A stretch of DNA of 26,489 bases. Source: JACKCP01 sp051744925 (GTDB lineage Bacteria; Desulfobacterota; Desulfobacteria; Desulfobacterales; JACKCP01). Location: positions 1-26,489 of the forward strand of contig JBNJDM010000030.1 in the NCBI GenBank assembly GCA_051744925.1. The letters are read 5' to 3'. This document shows positions 15,077-23,167 of the stretch, in pieces. Below the pieces are notes generated by a model. The model saw nothing but the letters and a program-made list of their open reading frames with translations, was not told where the DNA came from and did no database searches. Made by a program: the position numbers and the translations under genes. Each line of letters starts with the position of its first letter. Positions within the stretch are counted from its first letter, which is position 1.

Positions 15077-15751
15077 TTATTCTTTCCAGAGATCAAGATC
15101 TATAAGCCCGAGTCTTGCAGCATACTTAACAAGATCCATAGTAGAGTGGATATCAAGCTTTTTCATTATATTGGCTCTGTGGTTTTCAACTGTTTTCGGG
15201 CTTATGCAGAGCTGGTCAGCAATTTCCTTTGGAGGTTCTCCTTCTGCCAGGAGTCTCATTACTTCCTGTTCTCTGGGGGTAAGTTTTCCGTATTCATTGT
15301 CGTTTATTTTAGCCTGTTTAACAGGAAACTGCATTAATTTTTCAACTACCTGATGTGAAACCGAAGAATCAAGGAAAAAATCGCCTGAAAGAACTGTTTT
15401 TATTCCCTGAATCAGCCTGTCCGAAGCAGAGTCCTTTGCAATGTAACCTTTTGCTCCTGCCTGAAAAGCTTCGGATATATAATCTATTTTAGCATGCATA
15501 CTTACAATAAGTATTTTAAGGTCGGGATAAGATTCGAGAAGTTCCCTTGTAAGATTTATTCCGTTTTTATCCGGAAGAGAAATATCAACAATGGCCAGAT
15601 CAGGCTTGATTTTTTTTATCATGGTTATTCCTGACTTGGCAGTTCCTGCTTCTCCTGATATCTCAATCTCTTTATGAGATTCTACTATAGATTTAAGACC
15701 TTCTCTGAACAGGGGATGATCATCAATGATGAGTATTCTCTTTTTCTCCAC
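15077..15751 (-). CDS. NarL/FixJ-type response regulator (receiver + LuxR HTH)
   Basis: 224 residues. The receiver domain (1-120) has the acidic pair D10-D11, phospho-acceptor D56 (AIVDISLP), S84 and K106. A LuxR-type helix-turn-helix spans about 157-212 (LTPREQEVMRLLAEGEPPKE, SPKTVENHRANIMKKL). It would be a phosphorylation-controlled DNA-binding transcription factor. The start is GTG, with a strong AAGGAG 11 bases upstream. No histidine kinase lies beside it, so it is an orphan here and its signal and targets cannot be inferred. It converges with the DHH-CBS gene with 20 bases between stops. Confidence 0.93.
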   Translation of the reverse strand: MEKKRILIIDDHPLFREGLKSIVESHKEIEISGEAGTAKSGITMIKKIKPDLAIVDISLPDKNGINLTRELLESYPDLKILIVSMHAKIDYISEAFQAGAKGYIAKDSASDRLIQGIKTVLSGDFFLDSSVSHQVVEKLMQFPVKQAKINDNEYGKLTPREQEVMRLLAEGEPPKEIADQLCISPKTVENHRANIMKKLDIHSTMDLVKYAARLGLIDLDLWKE

Positions 15752-15779
15752 CAGGAAAATATCTCCTTATAATGTTTGA

Positions 15780-15807
15780 ATTTTATCTTTTTTACCACAG
15801 GTGACAA
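15780..15807 (-). promoter_or_regulatory. Candidate sigma-70 promoter for the response regulator
   Basis: On the minus strand, TTGTCA (15802-15807), a 16-base spacer and TAAAAT (15780-15785). Both boxes match the consensus in five of six positions. The predicted start of transcription lies about 22 bases before the GTG start, just ahead of AAGGAG. Confidence 0.55.
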
Positions 15808-15896
15808 TATTTTCAAGCAACTTAATCATAATTAAATAAATTTAAATTAGATTATTCCTTTTTTAAATCAGTATTTCATGATTTTAAGGTATTTTT

Positions 15897-15918
15897 TCCC
15901 GGAAAACCGGGATTTTTT
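15897..15918 (+). terminator. Rho-independent terminator-like hairpin without an upstream plus-strand gene
   Basis: TCCCGG (15897-15902), loop AAAA and CCGGGA (15907-15912) form a perfect 6-bp stem followed by six T (15913-15918). On the minus strand the stem is followed by A, so the signal points rightward only. It could end a small RNA made between 15808 and 15897, or act as an attenuator for the gene at 16198. Confidence 0.6.
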
Positions 15919-16197
15919 CTTATGTTTATTTAAAGACTCTGATTTTTAAAAAAGAAAATATAAAATTTTAAGTTTTCTTTTTAAGTAATTGAAAAACATA
16001 GGTTTTTTTTGTAACAGATGTTCATTTTTATAAAAAATAAGTATGAAATTTACTATTAAGTCATGATTTAAGCTTGGGATTTTACTTGTCAATTCGGGAG
16101 CAGCCCCCACTTAAATAAAGTATTTTCCCTATAGACACCTGTTCAATAATTTTATTAATTAGTATAAAAACATAAATTTTTTTCAGGGAGAAATTAT

Positions 16198-16476
16198 ATG
16201 CTGCAGACAACTTCAATGAATTCAACAGATTTATGTGCCACGCTTTTCTGCAGGCTGGTTGGAAAAGGTTATACAACAGCTCAGGTAGAAAAACTTGTAA
16301 AAGATACTTATTCAATAGTAAAAAAGGGTGGATTTTTCACTATTGAGACAATTAACGAAACTCTGGAAGCTCTGGGCTGGGACACAAATGCAATGGATTC
16401 TTACAGTTTTGATCTTCTTCTAAATCTTATTCAGAAAGCTTTTAATATTGAAGTTGTTTCCCACAGCGTAAATTAA
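16198..16476 (+). CDS. Small protein of unknown function (92 residues)
   Basis: The ATG follows AGGGAGA with a 7-base spacer, a strong ribosome site. The product is predicted to be soluble and mostly helical, without a signal peptide or membrane segment. Notable stretches are TDLCATLFCRLVGKGYTTAQ, IVKKGGFFTIETINETLEAL and LGWDTNAMDSYSFDLLLNLI. Cys residues at 13 and 18 are too few for a metal site by themselves. The 'GGFFTIETINETLEALGW' segment could be a winged-helix-like turn, but this is speculation. I do not recognise the family. The long upstream region suggests it has its own, perhaps regulated, transcript. Confidence 0.75.
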   Translation: MLQTTSMNSTDLCATLFCRLVGKGYTTAQVEKLVKDTYSIVKKGGFFTIETINETLEALGWDTNAMDSYSFDLLLNLIQKAFNIEVVSHSVN

Positions 16477-16550
16477 AAGAACTGATAAAGAGTAAATGAT
16501 ATTATATATTCATCCTGAAATATCTTTACAAGCTGGCTGATGTAATTATA

Positions 16551-16578
16551 TAAAGTTTCCGATGTAAAGGAGACTTTA
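16551..16578 (+). promoter_or_regulatory. Hairpin masking the ribosome site of crcB
   Basis: TAAAGTTTCC (16551-16560) can pair with GGAGACTTTA (16569-16578) over ten consecutive positions with a single U-G wobble and an 8-base loop. The paired segment includes the Shine-Dalgarno GGAG (16569-16572) and the first base of the crcB ATG. It may lower or control translation initiation. It does not look like the known fluoride riboswitch. Confidence 0.5.
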
Positions 16579-16955
16579 TGCTGAAAATAATTATAGTAGG
16601 AGCCGGCGGTTTTGCGGGCGCTGTTTTAAGATACCTTACAACCCTTTTTGTTACATACTTTTTCCCCAATCCTTTAATACCTCTGGGTACTCTTGCGGTT
16701 AACATAACAGGAAGTTTTTTAATGGGTGCTGCAAGCGGATATATGATATTCCATTCAGTTATTCCTGAAAATCTCAGATACCTCATTATTACTGGTTTTC
16801 TTGGTGCTTTTACTACTTACTCAACTTTTTCTGTGGAATCCTTTTTTCTTTTCAAAGAAAATAATCTTAGTGTAATGACATTGTATATACTTTTACACCT
16901 GATTCTCGGGATAGGTGCTGTTGTATCGGGATATTATCTTATGAGGGCTTTCTGA
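16578..16955 (+). CDS. crcB: Fluoride-specific ion channel CrcB (Fluc)
   Basis: 125 residues and four membrane helices, the standard size of the family. It forms a dimeric inner-membrane channel that exports fluoride. Conserved motifs: GAGGFAGAVLRY at the N-terminus, GTLAVNITGSFLMG in helix 2 (the N is a pore residue) and GFLGAFTTYSTFSVE in helix 3, which carries the Na+ site and pore Phe/Thr/Ser residues. GGAG lies 6 bases before the ATG, inside the hairpin noted separately. The stop overlaps the ispF start by one base (TGATG), so ispF is translated by coupling. Confidence 0.95.
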   Translation: MLKIIIVGAGGFAGAVLRYLTTLFVTYFFPNPLIPLGTLAVNITGSFLMGAASGYMIFHSVIPENLRYLIITGFLGAFTTYSTFSVESFFLFKENNLSVMTLYILLHLILGIGAVVSGYYLMRAF

Positions 16956-17434
16956 TGGATATAAGAACAGGCATAGGCTTTGATGTTCACAAATTTGCAA
17001 AAAACAGAAAACTTATTCTGGGCGGAGTCTTAATCCCTTATGAATACGGACTTCAGGGACACTCAGATGCGGACGTGCTTCTTCACAGCTTAACAGATGC
17101 TTTGCTCGGAGCTGCAGGTCTTGGAGACATAGGAGAGCATTTCCCTGATTCTGATGAAAATTTTAAAAATGCAGAGAGTTCAAATTTTTTGATAAAAGCT
17201 TACGACCTTGTTAAAAAAAAGGGTTTTTTTATATCGAATGCAGATCTTGTTGTTATAGCTGAGAAACCGAAACTTTCAGGGTTTAAAAAAGAGATAGAAG
17301 CACAAATTTCCAGGTTTCTCGGTTTAGATACCTCCAGAATAAATCTTTCCGCAACAACAACAGAAAAGCTTGGTTTTACAGGAAGAAAAGAAGGTATTGC
17401 CGCATTATCCACAGTTCTTATTATAAAATCCTGA
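16955..17434 (+). CDS. ispF: 2-C-methyl-D-erythritol 2,4-cyclodiphosphate synthase
   Basis: 159 residues, full length. It catalyses the cyclisation of CDP-ME 2-phosphate in the non-mevalonate isoprenoid pathway, as a cytoplasmic trimer. The zinc ligands D10, H12 and H44 are present (GFDVHKF; GHSDADVLLHSLTDALLGA), as is the signature TTTEKLGFTGRKEGIAAL. It overlaps crcB by one base. ispD, often its neighbour or fusion partner, is not in the window. The pairing with crcB has no obvious functional meaning. Confidence 0.97.
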   Translation: MDIRTGIGFDVHKFAKNRKLILGGVLIPYEYGLQGHSDADVLLHSLTDALLGAAGLGDIGEHFPDSDENFKNAESSNFLIKAYDLVKKKGFFISNADLVVIAEKPKLSGFKKEIEAQISRFLGLDTSRINLSATTTEKLGFTGRKEGIAALSTVLIIKS

Positions 17435-17596
17435 TTATTTGCTGATCCTCAAAATATCCGGGTTATCCAGGGTTTTAACTTCTTCCTGAATAAATTATTC
17501 CAAATCTGATATAATAATATTATGGCTTGAAAAAGATGCTAAAATAATTAATATTTCTTTTCTGGTTATAAATTCAAATTTTTAAGGAAAATATAA

Positions 17597-19006
17597 ATGG
17601 GTTTAAAAGTTTACAATACACTTTCAGGACAAAAGGAAGATTTTGTGCCTGTAAATGATGACATAGTAAATATTTATGTGTGCGGTCCTACTGTATACGA
17701 CTACAGTCATATAGGCCATGCAAGGTCTGTAGTGGTTTTTGATACTGTTGTAAGATATCTCAGAAGTACAGGCTATAATGTTAATTATGTGAGAAACTTT
17801 ACTGATGTTGATGATAAGATTATAAAAAAGGCCAATGAAACCGGGATGACTTCATCCGAAGTTTCAGAAAAATTTATACATGAATTTACAAAGGATATGG
17901 AAGCCTTAAATTCTTTAAAACCTGATTATGAACCCAAAGCAACAGAACATATAAACGAGATTATAGACCTTGTTCAAAATCTTATTGAGAAAGGCTACGC
18001 ATACGAGGTTGACGGAGATGTTTACTTCAGGGTTGAAAAGTTTAAAAATTACGGAAAACTTTCAGGCAGAACACTTGAAGATATGAAAGCAGGAGCAAGA
18101 ATAGATATAGACGACAGAAAAGAATCTCCCTTCGATTTTGCTTTATGGAAAAGTGCAAAGCCTGATGAGCCTTTCTGGGAAAGTCCTTTTGGCAAAGGCC
18201 GTCCGGGCTGGCATATAGAATGTTCTGCTATGAGTTCAAAATATCTGGGTCAAAGTTTTGATATTCACGGCGGAGGAAAAGATCTTATTTTTCCACACCA
18301 TGAAAATGAGATTGCTCAGTCAGAGGCTGCACACGGAACTAATTTTGCAAAATACTGGATGCATAACGGTTTTGTAAGAATAGACCATGAAAAAATGTCC
18401 AAATCCCTTAATAATTTTCTTACAATAAAAGATACATTAAATCTGTGGCACCCCGAAGTTGTAAGGTTTTTTCTTCTTTCAAATCATTACAGGTCTCCCA
18501 TAGATTTTACTGACGAGTCTCTTAAAGAAGCAGAGGCTTCACTTGACAGGATTTATTCATTTTTTGAAAGAACAGAACAGTTTGATTCAGATAAAATTGA
18601 ATCTGATTCAAGTTCTAAACTCTGGGATGATTTTAAAGAGGCAATGGACGATGATTTTAATACTGCAAAAGGTATAGGCGTTATTTTTGAAGCAGTAAGA
18701 GAGGCAAATAAACTTCTTGATTCAGATGAAAACCCTGAAAAGGCGCTTAAAATAAAAAAAGATATTGTAAAAATGGGCGGCTCCCTTGGCATATTTCTTA
18801 CAGATTCTTCTGATTATTTTAAAGGAAAGCCATCAAAATCTGATCATGACCTTAATCCCGAAGAAATAGATAAACTTGTTCAGGCAAGAACTGATGCAAG
18901 AAAAGAAAAAAATTTTCAAAAGGCCGATGAAATAAGAGATCAGCTCGCAGATATGGGAGTAGTCCTTGAGGACAGGCCTGACGGAACTTTCTGGAAATTC
19001 GGATAA
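17597..19006 (+). CDS. cysS: Cysteinyl-tRNA synthetase
   Basis: 469 residues, full length. It charges tRNA-Cys in the cytoplasm. The class I motifs are HIGH (HIGHARS at 38-44) and KMSKS (266-270). The zinc ligands that give cysteine specificity are C29, C209, H234 and E238. The C-terminal DALR-type helical region is present, ending EDRPDGTFWKFG. AAGGAAAA precedes the ATG. The stop lies 2 bases before the uvrB start, so cysS, uvrB and uvrC form one transcription unit. A TATAAT at 17510-17515 might be its -10, but no good -35 is seen. Confidence 0.98.
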   Translation: MGLKVYNTLSGQKEDFVPVNDDIVNIYVCGPTVYDYSHIGHARSVVVFDTVVRYLRSTGYNVNYVRNFTDVDDKIIKKANETGMTSSEVSEKFIHEFTKDMEALNSLKPDYEPKATEHINEIIDLVQNLIEKGYAYEVDGDVYFRVEKFKNYGKLSGRTLEDMKAGARIDIDDRKESPFDFALWKSAKPDEPFWESPFGKGRPGWHIECSAMSSKYLGQSFDIHGGGKDLIFPHHENEIAQSEAAHGTNFAKYWMHNGFVRIDHEKMSKSLNNFLTIKDTLNLWHPEVVRFFLLSNHYRSPIDFTDESLKEAEASLDRIYSFFERTEQFDSDKIESDSSSKLWDDFKEAMDDDFNTAKGIGVIFEAVREANKLLDSDENPEKALKIKKDIVKMGGSLGIFLTDSSDYFKGKPSKSDHDLNPEEIDKLVQARTDARKEKNFQKADEIRDQLADMGVVLEDRPDGTFWKFG

Positions 19007-19008
19007 GC

Positions 19009-21012
19009 ATGGGTATATTTAAGTTAAAATCAGGATTTTCTCCTGCCGGAGATCAGCCTAATGCAATAAATTTTTTGTCAGAAGGGCTGAAACAGGGAAA
19101 GCGTGATCAGGTTCTTCTTGGAGTTACAGGTTCAGGAAAAACTTTTACAATGGCAAATGTTATTTCTGAGGTTGAAAGACCTGCTTTGATAATGGCTCCC
19201 AACAAAACCCTTGCAGCCCAGCTTTACAATGAATTCAAGCAGTTTTTTCCTGAAAATGCTGTGGAATATTTTGTAAGCTATTACGATTATTATCAGCCTG
19301 AAGCATATATCCCTTCCTCGGATACATATATTCAGAAAGATTCTTCAATGAATGAAAGAATCGATAAAATGAGACACTCAGCAACAATGTCACTTCTTAC
19401 AAGATCTGATGTGATTATAGTTGCAAGTGTTTCATGTATCTACGGACTTGGTGACCCTGATGAGTATCTCGGTTTAAAAGTCGATATACATGAAGATATG
19501 GAGATAAAAAGGGAAGATCTTACAAAAAAACTTGTTTCAATTCAGTACCAGAGAAATGATACCGATTTCCACAGAGGTACATTCCGTGTAAGAGGAGACA
19601 GGGTAGATATTTTCCCTGCATATGAAGAGGAAAAGGCTGTAAGAATAGAATTTTTCGGGGATGATGTTGAAGCGATTTATGAAATAGATCCTTTAAAAGG
19701 GAATAATTTAAGAAAGCTTACACGTGTAAGTATTTTTCCTGGTAGTCATTATGTTACTCAGCAGCATAAAAGGAAAAAAGCAATTGAGCAGATTAAAAAA
19801 GAATTAAAGGACCAGATAGCTTATTTTGAAAAGGAGAATAAGCTTATAGAAGCCCAGAGAATAGATGAAAGAACAAGGTATGACCTTGAAATGATGCAGG
19901 AGATAGGCCACTGCACAGGAATAGAAAATTATTCAAGGCACCTTACAGGAAGAAAAAAAGGCGAGCCTCCTCCGACAATGATAGATTATTTCCCTGATGA
20001 TTTTTTTGTTATTATGGATGAATCTCATATAGGCCTTCCCCAGGTAAGAGGAATGTACAACGGAGATTTTTCCAGAAAATCTACTCTTGTAGATTTCGGT
20101 TTCAGGCTTCCCTCGGCAGTCGACAACAGGCCGCTTAAGTTTGATGAATTCGAAAAAAAGGTTGATCAGGTTGTATATGTTTCTGCAACTCCTGCAGATT
20201 ATGAAATGTCAAAAGCAGGTAAAGAAAATATTGTTGAGCAGATTGTTCGTCCTACAGGACTTGTCGACCCTGAAATAGAAATAAGGCCTGCAGAAAATCA
20301 GGTTGATGATATTTATGATGAAATAAAAAAAGTTACTGAACTCGGCGGCAGAACTCTTGTTACAACACTTACAAAAAGAATGGCTGAAGATCTTACAGAT
20401 TATCTTGATGATCTCGGAATAAGAGTCAGGTACCTTCATTCAGATATAGATACACTTGAAAGAATAGAAATAATAAATGATTTAAGAAATAATAAATTTG
20501 ATGTTCTCATAGGGATTAACCTGCTCAGAGAAGGTCTTGATATTCCGGAAGTAGCACTTGTTGCTATACTTGATGCGGATAAGGAGGGCTTTTTAAGATC
20601 AGCCCGTTCACTTATCCAGACTTTCGGACGTGCATCCAGAAATGTGGACGGAAGAGTTGTTTTATACGCAGACAGAATAACCCCTTCAATGAAGGAAGCA
20701 ATTTCTGAGACAAACAGAAGAAGAACAATTCAGAAAGATTTTAATAAAAAACATAACATTACTCCCAAATCTATACAAAAAGATCTTGCAGGCTTTTTTA
20801 TTGATGACAGGGAAAAGGAAAGATTTAGACAATCTGAGAAAAATGATCTTAAAATGGTTGCAGAGGAGCAGGAATTTTTCGGGGGTTCCCAAAATAAAGA
20901 TGTTCAGATTAAAAAACTTGAAGACGCAATGAACAAGGCATCATCCAATCTGGAGTTTGAAAAGGCAGCACAGTTAAGGGACAGAATAGAAGAGCTTAAA
21001 AAAAGCCGTTAA
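19009..21012 (+). CDS. uvrB: UvrABC excinuclease subunit B
   Basis: 667 residues, full length. It is the damage-verifying helicase-like core of nucleotide excision repair. Walker A is GVTGSGKT (38-45). The beta-hairpin that clamps DNA is YYDYYQPEAY (91-100), the helicase II motif DESH (337-340), and NLLREGLDIPE with QTFGRASRN marks motifs V and VI. The C-terminal UVR motif (about 632-667, LEFEKAAQLRDRIEEL) binds UvrC. The ribosome site GGATAAG lies across the cysS stop. It is followed by uvrC after 18 bases, so loader and nuclease are made together; uvrA is not in the window. Confidence 0.98.
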   Translation: MGIFKLKSGFSPAGDQPNAINFLSEGLKQGKRDQVLLGVTGSGKTFTMANVISEVERPALIMAPNKTLAAQLYNEFKQFFPENAVEYFVSYYDYYQPEAYIPSSDTYIQKDSSMNERIDKMRHSATMSLLTRSDVIIVASVSCIYGLGDPDEYLGLKVDIHEDMEIKREDLTKKLVSIQYQRNDTDFHRGTFRVRGDRVDIFPAYEEEKAVRIEFFGDDVEAIYEIDPLKGNNLRKLTRVSIFPGSHYVTQQHKRKKAIEQIKKELKDQIAYFEKENKLIEAQRIDERTRYDLEMMQEIGHCTGIENYSRHLTGRKKGEPPPTMIDYFPDDFFVIMDESHIGLPQVRGMYNGDFSRKSTLVDFGFRLPSAVDNRPLKFDEFEKKVDQVVYVSATPADYEMSKAGKENIVEQIVRPTGLVDPEIEIRPAENQVDDIYDEIKKVTELGGRTLVTTLTKRMAEDLTDYLDDLGIRVRYLHSDIDTLERIEIINDLRNNKFDVLIGINLLREGLDIPEVALVAILDADKEGFLRSARSLIQTFGRASRNVDGRVVLYADRITPSMKEAISETNRRRTIQKDFNKKHNITPKSIQKDLAGFFIDDREKERFRQSEKNDLKMVAEEQEFFGGSQNKDVQIKKLEDAMNKASSNLEFEKAAQLRDRIEELKKSR

Positions 21013-21030
21013 ATTATTCAGGTATCTATT

Positions 21031-22851
21031 ATGACCGATGAAATAAAAGAATATCTTTTTGACAAAACAGGTAAAGCACCGGCAAAACCGGGAGTTTACC
21101 TTATGAGAGATGAAAACGGCAATATACTTTATATAGGTAAGGCAAAAAACTTAAAAAGCAGGCTGAGCAGTTATTTCAGAAGAAAGGAAAAAGACTCTTT
21201 TAAGACTTCAATACTTGTTTCAAAGGTAAAAGATTTTGAAACCATTGTAACTACCAATGAAAAAGAGGCTTTTTTACTTGAATCTTCACTTATAAAAAAA
21301 AACAAGCCAAGATATAATATTATTCTAAAGGATGATAAAAGTTATCCTTATGTAAAAACAGATCTTTCCCATGATTTCCCTAAATTTTCAATTGTAAGAA
21401 AAGTAAAAAAGGATAAAGCATCGTATTTTGGTCCATTTTCTTCCTCGCTTTCAGTAAGGCACACATTAAAACTTATCCAGAGGGTTTTCAAAATAAGAAA
21501 CTGCAGTGAAAATGTTTTCAGAAACCGTGAGCGCCCATGTCTTAATTATCAGATGAAACTTTGCAGAGGTCCTTGTGTTTATGATCAGGATAAAGATGAA
21601 TATATGAAAAATATTCGTGAAGCAATTCTTGTGCTAAAAGGTAAAGCTCCTTTTCTTCTGAAAAAAATTGAAAATGAAATGAAGAAAAAAGCTTTGGCAC
21701 ATGAGTTTGAAAAAGCTGCTGATTTAAGGGATAAACTTTTTGCATTAAAAGATACTGTTGAAAAACAGTCTGTAGTTACAACAGATCTTATGGATCGTGA
21801 TTTTATAGCTGTAAACGGAGACGGACTGAATAAAGTTATAAGTCTTTTCAGGGTAAGAAGCGGATGTATTTTTGACAGAAAAAATTATGAATTTACAAAT
21901 GCTGCTGCAGACAAGGAAGATATTCTTGAATCTTTCATTAAGCAGTACTATGAAAAAATAAAATCAATACCTCCCGAAGTTGTTGTAAATACAGAAATAC
22001 CTGAACACGCAATGACTGAAAATTTTTTAAGGGAAACTGCATCAAGAGCTGTTAAAATAATCAGGCCTTTCAGAGGCGAAAAAAAAGATTTTATGAATAT
22101 TGTAGAAGACAACGCAGCCACAGCAGGAAAAGAACTCGACACAAAAGAAAATTACAGTGCAAAACTTTTAAAAGATCTTAAATACTATCTTGGAATGGAA
22201 AAAACACCATCAAGAATTGAGTGCTTTGACAACTCAAATATTTCAGGTACAAATCCTGTAAGCGCAATGGTTGTATATTTAAACGGAGCTCCTGCACATG
22301 ATGAGTACAGAAAGTACAATCTTTCCAATACAGGAAGACCAGATGATTATGCTTATATGAATGAAGTTCTTGAAAAAAGATTTTCTGATCAAAATAAACC
22401 CCTTCCCGATCTTTTAATGGTAGACGGAGGAAAAGGACAGCTTAATATTGCAATTGATATTTTAAAAAAATTAAGCCTGGAAAAATCTTTTACAGTGATC
22501 GGCCTTGCAAAAAAAAATGAAGCTGCAGGTGAAGATGCAGATAAAGTATACCTTCCAGGGAGAATGAATCCTGTACTTTTTCATAATAAAAAGTATCTTC
22601 TTCATTTTCTGATGAATATAAGGGATTCTGCCCATAACAATGTAATTAATTTTCACAGGAAAAAACGAAAAAAACAGATGAAGATCTCAGTTCTTGATAA
22701 TATTCAGGGGCTTGGACCAAAAAGGAAGAAAATACTGCTGGATCATTTTAAAACTTTTAAAGAGCTTAAAAAAGCTGATGAAAAAGAGATTGCATCTGTA
22801 AAAGGAATCCCTGAGAAAACAGCAAAAATTATTTATGAAAAATTTCATTAA
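21031..22851 (+). CDS. uvrC: UvrABC excinuclease subunit C
   Basis: 606 residues, full length. It makes the dual incisions in nucleotide excision repair. The GIY-YIG nuclease has G21-V-Y, Y34-I-G, R44 and the metal ligand E84. Cys at 158, 170, 178 and 182 have the spacing of the [4Fe-4S] ligands of E. coli UvrC. A UVR motif (HEFEKAADLRDKL) lies near 215-235. The RNase H-like endonuclease shows ECFDNSNISGTNPVSAMVVY and LLMVDGGKGQL. Two helix-hairpin-helix motifs close the protein (IQGLGPKRKKILLDHF; VKGIPEKTAKII). All key residues appear intact. Confidence 0.97.
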   Translation: MTDEIKEYLFDKTGKAPAKPGVYLMRDENGNILYIGKAKNLKSRLSSYFRRKEKDSFKTSILVSKVKDFETIVTTNEKEAFLLESSLIKKNKPRYNIILKDDKSYPYVKTDLSHDFPKFSIVRKVKKDKASYFGPFSSSLSVRHTLKLIQRVFKIRNCSENVFRNRERPCLNYQMKLCRGPCVYDQDKDEYMKNIREAILVLKGKAPFLLKKIENEMKKKALAHEFEKAADLRDKLFALKDTVEKQSVVTTDLMDRDFIAVNGDGLNKVISLFRVRSGCIFDRKNYEFTNAAADKEDILESFIKQYYEKIKSIPPEVVVNTEIPEHAMTENFLRETASRAVKIIRPFRGEKKDFMNIVEDNAATAGKELDTKENYSAKLLKDLKYYLGMEKTPSRIECFDNSNISGTNPVSAMVVYLNGAPAHDEYRKYNLSNTGRPDDYAYMNEVLEKRFSDQNKPLPDLLMVDGGKGQLNIAIDILKKLSLEKSFTVIGLAKKNEAAGEDADKVYLPGRMNPVLFHNKKYLLHFLMNIRDSAHNNVINFHRKKRKKQMKISVLDNIQGLGPKRKKILLDHFKTFKELKKADEKEIASVKGIPEKTAKIIYEKFH

Positions 22852-22882
22852 AGAGATCATTAAATATGACGAAAAGAAGACT

Positions 22883-23167
22883 ATGAAAATATTAATCTAC
22901 ATATCATTAATAACTATTCTTGCTTTACCTTTGTATTCCTATGCACAGGATTACAACCGGGGAAAACTTCCCAAAATAGCAAATCCTGCATGGGTTTATC
23001 CTTCCAACAGAAAAAATTATGACGGGTATCAAAAGAAAAGATTAAAAAAGAGAAATCATCGTGACTGGAAACATTCAACAAACAGACCTACAGGTAATAA
23101 CAAGGGAGGAGGTTCTCTTCATTACTATGATTACAGATCTGTAAAACAGAGAACCTCAGGGGATTAA
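22883..23167 (+). CDS. Small basic secreted protein of unknown function
   Basis: 94 residues from the ATG at 22883 (AAGAAG before it). An in-frame ATG at 22835, inside uvrC, would add 16 charged residues ahead of the signal peptide and is less likely. The signal peptide is MKILIYISLITILALPLYS, followed by YAQ. The mature part of about 70 residues is rich in Lys, Arg, Asn and Tyr (KKRLKKRNHRDWK), with no Cys, so it should be a strongly basic periplasmic or surface peptide. It lies 31 bases after uvrC and is probably read through from that operon. It ends exactly where the flagellar-type gene on the other strand ends. No family is recognised. Confidence 0.65.
   Translation: MKILIYISLITILALPLYSYAQDYNRGKLPKIANPAWVYPSNRKNYDGYQKKRLKKRNHRDWKHSTNRPTGNNKGGGSLHYYDYRSVKQRTSGD
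23109..23157. other. Long hairpin at the junction of two convergent genes
   Basis: GAGGTTCTCT (23109-23118) and AGAGAACCTC (23148-23157) form a perfect 10-bp stem. The loop contains the 14-base perfect palindrome TTACAGATCTGTAA (23131-23144). It lies in the last codons of the small secreted protein gene, just before the tail-to-tail stops at 23167/23168. No T-run follows, so it is not a standard intrinsic terminator, but it could protect mRNA 3' ends. Confidence 0.4.

Larger units (their letters stand above)
15752..16197. other. 446-bp divergent intergenic region
   Basis: It lies between the response regulator (minus) and the 92-codon gene (plus). It contains the minus-strand promoter at 15780-15807 and a plus-strand terminator-like hairpin at 15897-15918 that has no plus gene before it. 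A short GC-rich patch at 16095-16109 (GGGAGCAGCCCCCAC) stands out in AT-rich sequence. AGGGAGA at 16184-16190 is the ribosome site of the next gene. No ORF is supported. Confidence 0.5.

Noticed and set aside
16477..16577. Possible fluoride riboswitch upstream of crcB
   Set aside because: No conserved pseudoknot sequence pattern is seen; only the simple SD-masking hairpin is supported.
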